Shown: piece by piece, positions 59,035-64,000 of the stretch
Numbering within the stretch: position 1 is the first letter of the stretch
How the letters are laid out: the number at the start of each line of letters is the position of its first letter
Origin: Cryptomeria japonica
Taxonomy: Eukaryota > Streptophyta > Pinopsida > Cupressales > Cupressaceae
DNA length: 64,000 nt
NCBI RefSeq assembly: GCF_030272615.1
Contig: NC_081412.1
Location: 105,842,296 to 105,906,295, forward strand
Direction of reading: 5' to 3'
Translations under genes and position numbers: made by a program
Notes under the pieces: generated by a model
The model's database searches: none
What the model was told of the DNA's origin: nothing
The model's input: only the letters and a program-made list of their open reading frames with translations

Positions 59035-60290
59035 CTAATTCTTCTTTCATAGCTTTCAACCAGTATTCATCTTTACATGCCTCAATTACTGATATCGGTT
59101 CAACTTGTGAAATTAAACATACCTCATTAGTTGCCAGTCTTCTTCTTGTCATTACTCCATTTCTCATCCCCAATGATCTAATCTTTGAATGATTCCATCT
59201 CACATGCATAGGAGTCTTCTGACTTTCTATTCCTCTTCCCTGTTCTTCAGTTACTGTAGAATTCTCTGATACTGCCAGAGTAAATGGTTCAGCACTTTGT
59301 TCTAGTAAAGGTGCTATTGGTTCAAATATAATCATTTCCACTATCGGTTCCTTCTCGTAAACTTTGATTTGACTTCTATTTATCTCATTTACTTTGACAT
59401 TAGCACTCTCCACAATTATTTGCAATCTCTTGTTATAACATCTATATGATTTGTTTTCATTAGAATAACCAAGAAATATGCCTTCATCACATCTAGGATC
59501 AAATTTCCCAATAATATCATCTCTCCTGATATAAAATTTACTACCAAAAATTTTGAAATACTTAACTGTAGGTGTATTTCCAAACCATAATCCATAAGGT
59601 ATCTTACCGGTCTCTCCTTTGATATGTACTCTGTTGAATGTATAAACCACTATGCTCACTGCTTTTCTCTAGTAGATATGAGGTAGACTAGCTTCCATCA
59701 TCATTGTTCTAGCAGCATCCAAGATAGTTATGTTCTTCCTTTCCACAACTCCATTTTGTTGAGGTGTCTGAGGAGAAGAAAATTGTCTTCTTATACCATG
59801 CTTCTCACAAAAGTTATTAAACTCACCGGATGTGAATTCTCCACCATGATTTGACCTCAAACATTTAATCTTCAATCCTGTCTTAGTTTCCACTTTAGCC
59901 TCAAAGATTTTAAACTTTTCAAATGCTTCATATTTCTCTTTTAGAAAAGTAACCCACATCATTCTAGAATAATCATCAATGATTAGCATGAAATATCTAT
60001 CACCTTGAAAACTTTTAACTCTAGTAAGGCCACACAAATCAATATGAATAATATCAAGAACATCATTTGATCTATCTTGTATGCTCCTAAAAGAGGTTCT
60101 GACATGTTTACCCATTTGACATTCTTTACATACCGAATTATAGGGTTCATAATCTTAGGTATATCTCTAACTACCTTAGTTGAACTAATCTTCACAATGT
60201 AATCAAAATTCACATGACACAGCCTTTTATACCATAACCAACTCTCATCAATCTATGTAATCATGCATGAGTTCTCATTGGAGTTCAAAT
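59035..60290 (-). pseudogene. pol: Copia W integrase
   Basis: The zinc region is around 60150-60240 (MNFDYIVKISSTKVVRD...). The core at 59669-60115 has IIHIDLCGLTRVKSFQGDRYFMLIIDDYSR (Asp present), CLRSNHGGEFTSGEFNNFC (second catalytic Asp changed to Asn) and SPQTPQQNGVVERKN (Glu present). The C-terminal region 59024-59659 has VVYTFNRVHIKGETGKIPYGLWFGNTPTVKYFKIFG and ends with the RT linker NGVMTRRRLATNEVCLISQ. The Asp-to-Asn change alone would remove activity. Confidence 0.9.
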
Positions 60291-60298
60291 GAAATATT

Positions 60299-60691
60299 TT
60301 ACATTTTGTCTATGTACCAGTTGCAATCTCCAAACCAGATCTGGTAATGATTTTGTATTTTCCATCCTTGAAAGTGTAATTGAAATCCCTTATCTACTAA
60401 TTGTCCTACACTCAAAAGAGTATGCCTTAAACCTTCAACATAATAAACATTGTCAGTATTTTTCTTACCATCCAATGATATAGTTTCTTTTCCTTTGTCA
60501 TCTCCAAATCTAACTAGACCGCCATCAAATTCTTGCAAAGATAAAAACTTTCCTTTATCTCCAGTCATATGATGTGAACAACCACTATCAATTACCCATT
60601 CATCCTTGTCTTCGATTTTAGTAGCAAGTGCCTTCTCTTCATGTACATTCACTTCCAATGCCGAAACATCTTCCTTGATAGCCAAGAACAC
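60299..60691 (-). pseudogene. pro: Copia W protease
   Basis: DEWVIDSGCSHHMTGDKGKFLSLQEFDGGLVRFGDDKG, with the DSGCS active site intact, then YYVEGLRHTLLSVGQLVDKGFQLHF. The end is shifted near 60370. The corresponding regions in X and V carry the same motifs, so the three are close relatives. Confidence 0.9.
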
Positions 60692-60739
60692 CCATTCCTT
60701 CCCATTACTGGAAGTACTAGCAAATTCTTATGTCGGTTC

Positions 60740-61518
60740 ATCATCAAAATTAGTAATGCCTTCCTCATCCGCTATGTAGCATGATTTGTCTTTGTTTTTC
60801 TTGTACTTATAATTGTTCTAATATCCAGGGTTAGGCTTAAATGATCTTCTAACTCTTTCTTCAAATCTGGAATTCCTTTCAAGACATCTAGATGCAAAAT
60901 AACCAATCCTATTACATGCAAAACATTTAAAAGGTGTTTTTCCTTCATACTTACTTCCTATCAGTCCTTTAGGTACTCTTCTATCAAATAGTGCTTCAAG
61001 TTGCTCAAACTCATCATTTTCTCTCTTCATATCTTCTAATTCCTTTGCATACAAATCTTTCCAATCTTACTTACCAGTTGTAGATGTAGATGCATGAAAA
61101 GAAGGTTCAAACTTCATAGCTCCAAAAGGTTCAAATTCTTGAAGCTCAAAAGTAGATAGTTTCCCAACCAAAGTATCTCTATTAACAGATGTATTAGCCA
61201 TTATTATCAACTCATTAATAGCAGTGTCCTTCATCTTGTAAGCTGGTGGTAGGGCTCTTGGGACTTTAAAAACAATTTCATCTTCGCTCAGAGTTCCACC
61301 TCAACATTGAATTCCCATAACAATCTCATTTACCCTTTCCATGAATGTAGTAATCCTTTCATCTTCTTCCATCTTCAGATTTTCATATCTCACCTGGTAA
61401 CCATCAAGTTTATAAATCTTGACTATAGGGTCACCTTCATTAAGAGTTTCCATCAAGCCTCAAAATATCCCTCTGAAAGATAGCTCCAGAAGAACTGGAT
61501 GAACTTGTTAGTCGCCAT
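60740..61518 (-). pseudogene. gag: Copia W gag
   Basis: Begins at ATG 61518 on the minus strand (MATNKFIQ...) after the leader GAGGAAGATCCT. The middle is broken by several stops and shifts (61070-61500). The C-terminal part at 60818-61054 has EQLEALFDRRVPKGLIGSKYEGKTPFKCFACNRIGYFASRC, a CCHC knuckle in which the His is Tyr, so zinc binding is probably lost. Confidence 0.82.
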
Positions 61519-61560
61519 AGGATCTTCCTCAAGTAGTTAAGCTTTCTGTAGAGAGGACCA

Positions 61561-61575
61561 AAGCTTGGATACCAA
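61561..61575 (-). other. Primer binding site of Copia W
   Basis: The minus strand reads TTGGTATCCAAGCTT, starting one base after the LTR end; iMet-type with two or three changes. Confidence 0.88.
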
Positions 61576-61576
61576 T

Positions 61577-62796
61577 TGTTAGACAATTCAAATAACTGGA
61601 AGATAACTAAGAGCGGGGGTGAATCAATATTCACAGATTACCGAAACTATTAGAAATTTAAAACTTTAATACCAGAACCCAAAACATTAATACTGGAATA
61701 CCAATTAAACCAATTAAGCATAAACAATAATCACAGAATAAAAACCATCCACATGACACCAAGATTTATACATGGAAAACACGGTAAAGGGAAAAACCAC
61801 GGTGGGAAGCCTACCCATAGTCAGATAATACTTCTGCAATAAGTATGTGAAATACAATTGAGGGACCTGTACTTGCATGAAGGCCAACATCTTAGAGCTC
61901 ACTACTTATCATAAAAGAAGCCTCACTGACTACATAGAAATCCAGACTACAATTTGGACAAGTGTTGAAATATAAAAGATAGCATCTCCTATGCATGAGT
62001 ATAGTTCTAGTTAAGCTCAATACCAGAGGAGTGAATCCTCGTACATAAACCCAATTCAATCTCCAATGATCGACCAAATCCTCTACCTAAATGATATTAC
62101 ATTATTCACACATTACATTCCTTGACCATGACCTCTTAACATAACCATGATGACCTACAATGAGATCTTACATCTATATATACAAACCCTTGACCATAAA
62201 AAATTAGGTCGGCCACTAGATAATAAACCAATTACATAATTACAAACCATGTCGGCCTTAAACCAAAAAAATAATATCCAACACATAAGACATCCCAGAA
62301 ACATATCAAGAGGTCCAATCCACACATTACATTAAATTTGGTCCATAACCTAGATCAACCGGGACCCAATATAGGTCCACACGCTACAACAATGATCTCC
62401 ATCCACCAATTCTCAAACATGATCACCAATAGCATCCTAAAACTCCACTAGAAGCTACACAAACACCACTTATGCAATTCATTAAAGATCTTCATCAAAA
62501 GATCTACCAGTGAAACCCATGTCGGAACCAGAAACTGAGCTTCTAAGAAAGTGGGATAGAATCTTATCACAAGACCAAAACCAACTGACTGAATATGAGC
62601 ATGAGTATCATGAACAAGCCAATTCCATCACTGAACTATATTGGAGCTTACCAAATCATGTCGGATCCAAAACAACCAGAATCCACTCAACCTACCGGGA
62701 CCAGAAGGACGTCGGTAAAGCATCCAAATAGCTAGTGTTGGCATCAATGACAAAACAACAATGAAACACATAAGCAATTCCACCAAATGGCCAATA
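61577..62796 (-). repeat. 5' LTR of Copia W
   Basis: Matches 3145-4365. On the plus strand it begins TGTTAGACAATTC and ends GGCCAATA, with the terminal CA decayed to TA, followed by the AAGAC duplication. Confidence 0.92.
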
Positions 62797-62801
62797 AAGA
62801 C

Positions 62802-63831
62802 ATCCACCTTCAAGAATAGAGGGGATCTTTGATAAGGATAACATCTTGAAGGAGAGGAGAAGGAAAGTAAGAATACACACCTTCTCTAATATGTAGAAAA
62901 AGTAGATTCTTATTGCACACCTTTACTAAGGAGAGATTTTTCATGAAAGATATATTATTTCAAATAAATATTAGGTCCTAGATAAGGAAGACACATACTC
63001 TATGCAATAAATGACATCAAATCATAGATACATCTCAACAAAGAAATGGTGAATCCTTAGAAAAAGATATGGGAGATAGAAATATCATTCTTTCCTCCCA
63101 AGCATAGAGGAAATGACATCAAAGAGGTATCATTTATAAAAACATTCTTCTAAAAGAAGGAAAGAGATCCTCATCGGGGATAAGCACATCCACAACACAG
63201 AAGGGTTCATTATAAAAGATACCACTCAATGAAGAAAAGGAATTTGATTAATGATTAGATACTTCCAACACCAAGGAAGAGGTACCAATTAAGGATATGT
63301 ATATAATATCCTCATTAGGGATACTTGTTCCAATATGAGAGAGGAGATTCCCAATAGGAATATAAACCCCTACCATCAATAAGAGATCCTTATAGAAGAC
63401 ACTAATTCACAAAGGGGGTAGTTTAAATCTTAAGAAGGAGATATGTTTGAAATCACTCTTACCCCCACACATAGAGACAAGAGGTGGGATATAAATAGGC
63501 TATTATGTTTCTTCCAAATTATGGTTGCACATGAAATTGTACTATCATGAATAAAAATGAGCCCCCTGTAGGTAAGCTACCAATGTCACCTAATGATGAG
63601 CAACATAATAGCCACTAATGTTATTTAAACATATGATAGATTGGATGAGGAATTTGAATATGACATGTAAAATTCTCTACAATATGTGAAATTAAAAACA
63701 TGTATAAGATGATAAATATTGAAAAGTATTAATCAAGAGAGTAGTTTTTAGGAGAAGAATAGGTCACTAATTCATGCACCTCTTGCACACTAGAATACTT
63801 AGGAAATGGATAGGCATAACTCCTTAGGGAC
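62802..63831. other. Unassigned repetitive right flank
   Basis: Continues the pre-insertion target of W. Purine-rich, with recurring AAGAAGGA-AGAGATCCT and GGGATA motifs that also occur left of W (3085-3135). No frame or domain was recognised. Confidence 0.5.
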
Positions 63832-64000
63832 CACTAGTACATTCGGGTCAAAATTTCGATGGCAAATCATCAGAATTCCGACAAAATTTCGTCGAACTAC
63901 CGACAAAAAAATTCATCGAAAACTTTGTGTCGAAAGTTCCGACTATCCTTGTGGTCATCGCAAATCTGACATCACCTCCAACCTTTCCGACGGCCACCAT
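63832..64000 (+). mobile_element. Probable terminus of a CACTA (En/Spm) DNA transposon
   Basis: CACTAGTACATTCGGG at 63832 resembles the CACTA terminal inverted repeat. It is followed by dense short direct and inverted motifs around CCGACAAAA and TTCGTCGAA (63877, 63888, 63898, 63912, 63929, 63936), typical of CACTA subterminal regions. The element runs off the right edge, so neither the other end nor its 3-bp duplication can be checked. Confidence 0.55.

Larger units (their letters stand above)
3145..62796 (-). mobile_element. Copia element W (outermost host element, minus strand)
   Basis: The left LTR (3145-4365) and right LTR (61577-62796) run in the same orientation and are clearly homologous. 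They are flanked by an identical 5-bp duplication, AAGAC, at 3140-3144 and 62797-62801. The primer site beside the right LTR and the polypurine tract beside the left LTR both place the 5' end on the right, so the element reads on the minus strand. The internal region is split by element X between 4472 and 57317 and otherwise carries gag, protease, integrase, RT and RNase H in Copia order. The whole is SIRE/Maximus-like by pol sequence and by the GGGGGAGAT-TGTTGG junction (lineage inferred). Without its inserts W is about 6.8 kb. Confidence 0.93.

Noticed and set aside
1-64000. tRNA, rRNA, CRISPR or bacterial-type operons
   Set aside because: No cloverleaf-like tRNA gene, rRNA block or regularly spaced identical repeats were seen; TGGTATCAGAGC strings are primer sites, not tRNA genes.

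Overview
The window is plant nuclear DNA made almost entirely of nested LTR retrotransposons. The evidence is plant-type Ty1/Copia and Ty3/Gypsy polyproteins, tRNA-iMet-type primer sites (TGGTATCAGA...), a broken plant mobile domain (PMD) gene at the left edge, and stop codons that look like decay by plant CG/CHG cytosine methylation. The very long LTRs and deep nesting suggest a large genome such as a conifer's. This is inference; nothing in the sequence fixes the species. No intact cellular gene, rRNA, tRNA or CRISPR array was found.

Layout, outermost to innermost. Target-site duplications (TSDs) were read directly. (1) Copia W, minus strand, 3145-62796, TSD AAGAC. (2) Inside W, Copia X, plus strand, 4473-57316, TSD CCACA. 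(3) Inside X: an LTR of a second family (Y) in a chimeric junction at 5779-7292; a solo X-type LTR (S1) in gag at 7565-30184; a solo Y-type LTR (S2) in integrase at 31665-33192, TSD ATCAG; and a giant Gypsy element, G2, at 35740-56018, TSD CCTTG. (4) Inside S1: chromovirus-like Gypsy G1, 8213-20677, TSD ATCAG, and Copia V, minus strand, 20845-29889, TSD ATACT. (5) Inside the left LTR of V: a further Y-type LTR with part of its primer site, 21375-22851. Once the inserts are removed, the interrupted LTRs and polyproteins of X and W read through in order.

The most unusual object is G2. It is about 20.3 kb long with LTRs of about 6.5 kb. Each LTR carries, downstream of a 1.4-kb array of diverged repeats, an open frame of about 1,200 codons that is not gag or pol. 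The right copy keeps one frame throughout, broken only by stops. Most of those stops are sense codons in the left copy, and the reverse also holds. The internal region encodes gag, protease, a second RNase H placed before the reverse transcriptase, RT, the usual RNase H, and integrase. This resembles the Tat/Athila branch of Ty3/Gypsy with an unusual domain order and an LTR-encoded extra protein.

Left flank (1-3139): a decayed PMD gene, then unassigned AT-rich sequence. Right flank (62802-64000): unassigned repetitive sequence, then what looks like the end of a CACTA DNA transposon starting at 63832. All coding regions are disrupted, so every element here appears non-autonomous now.
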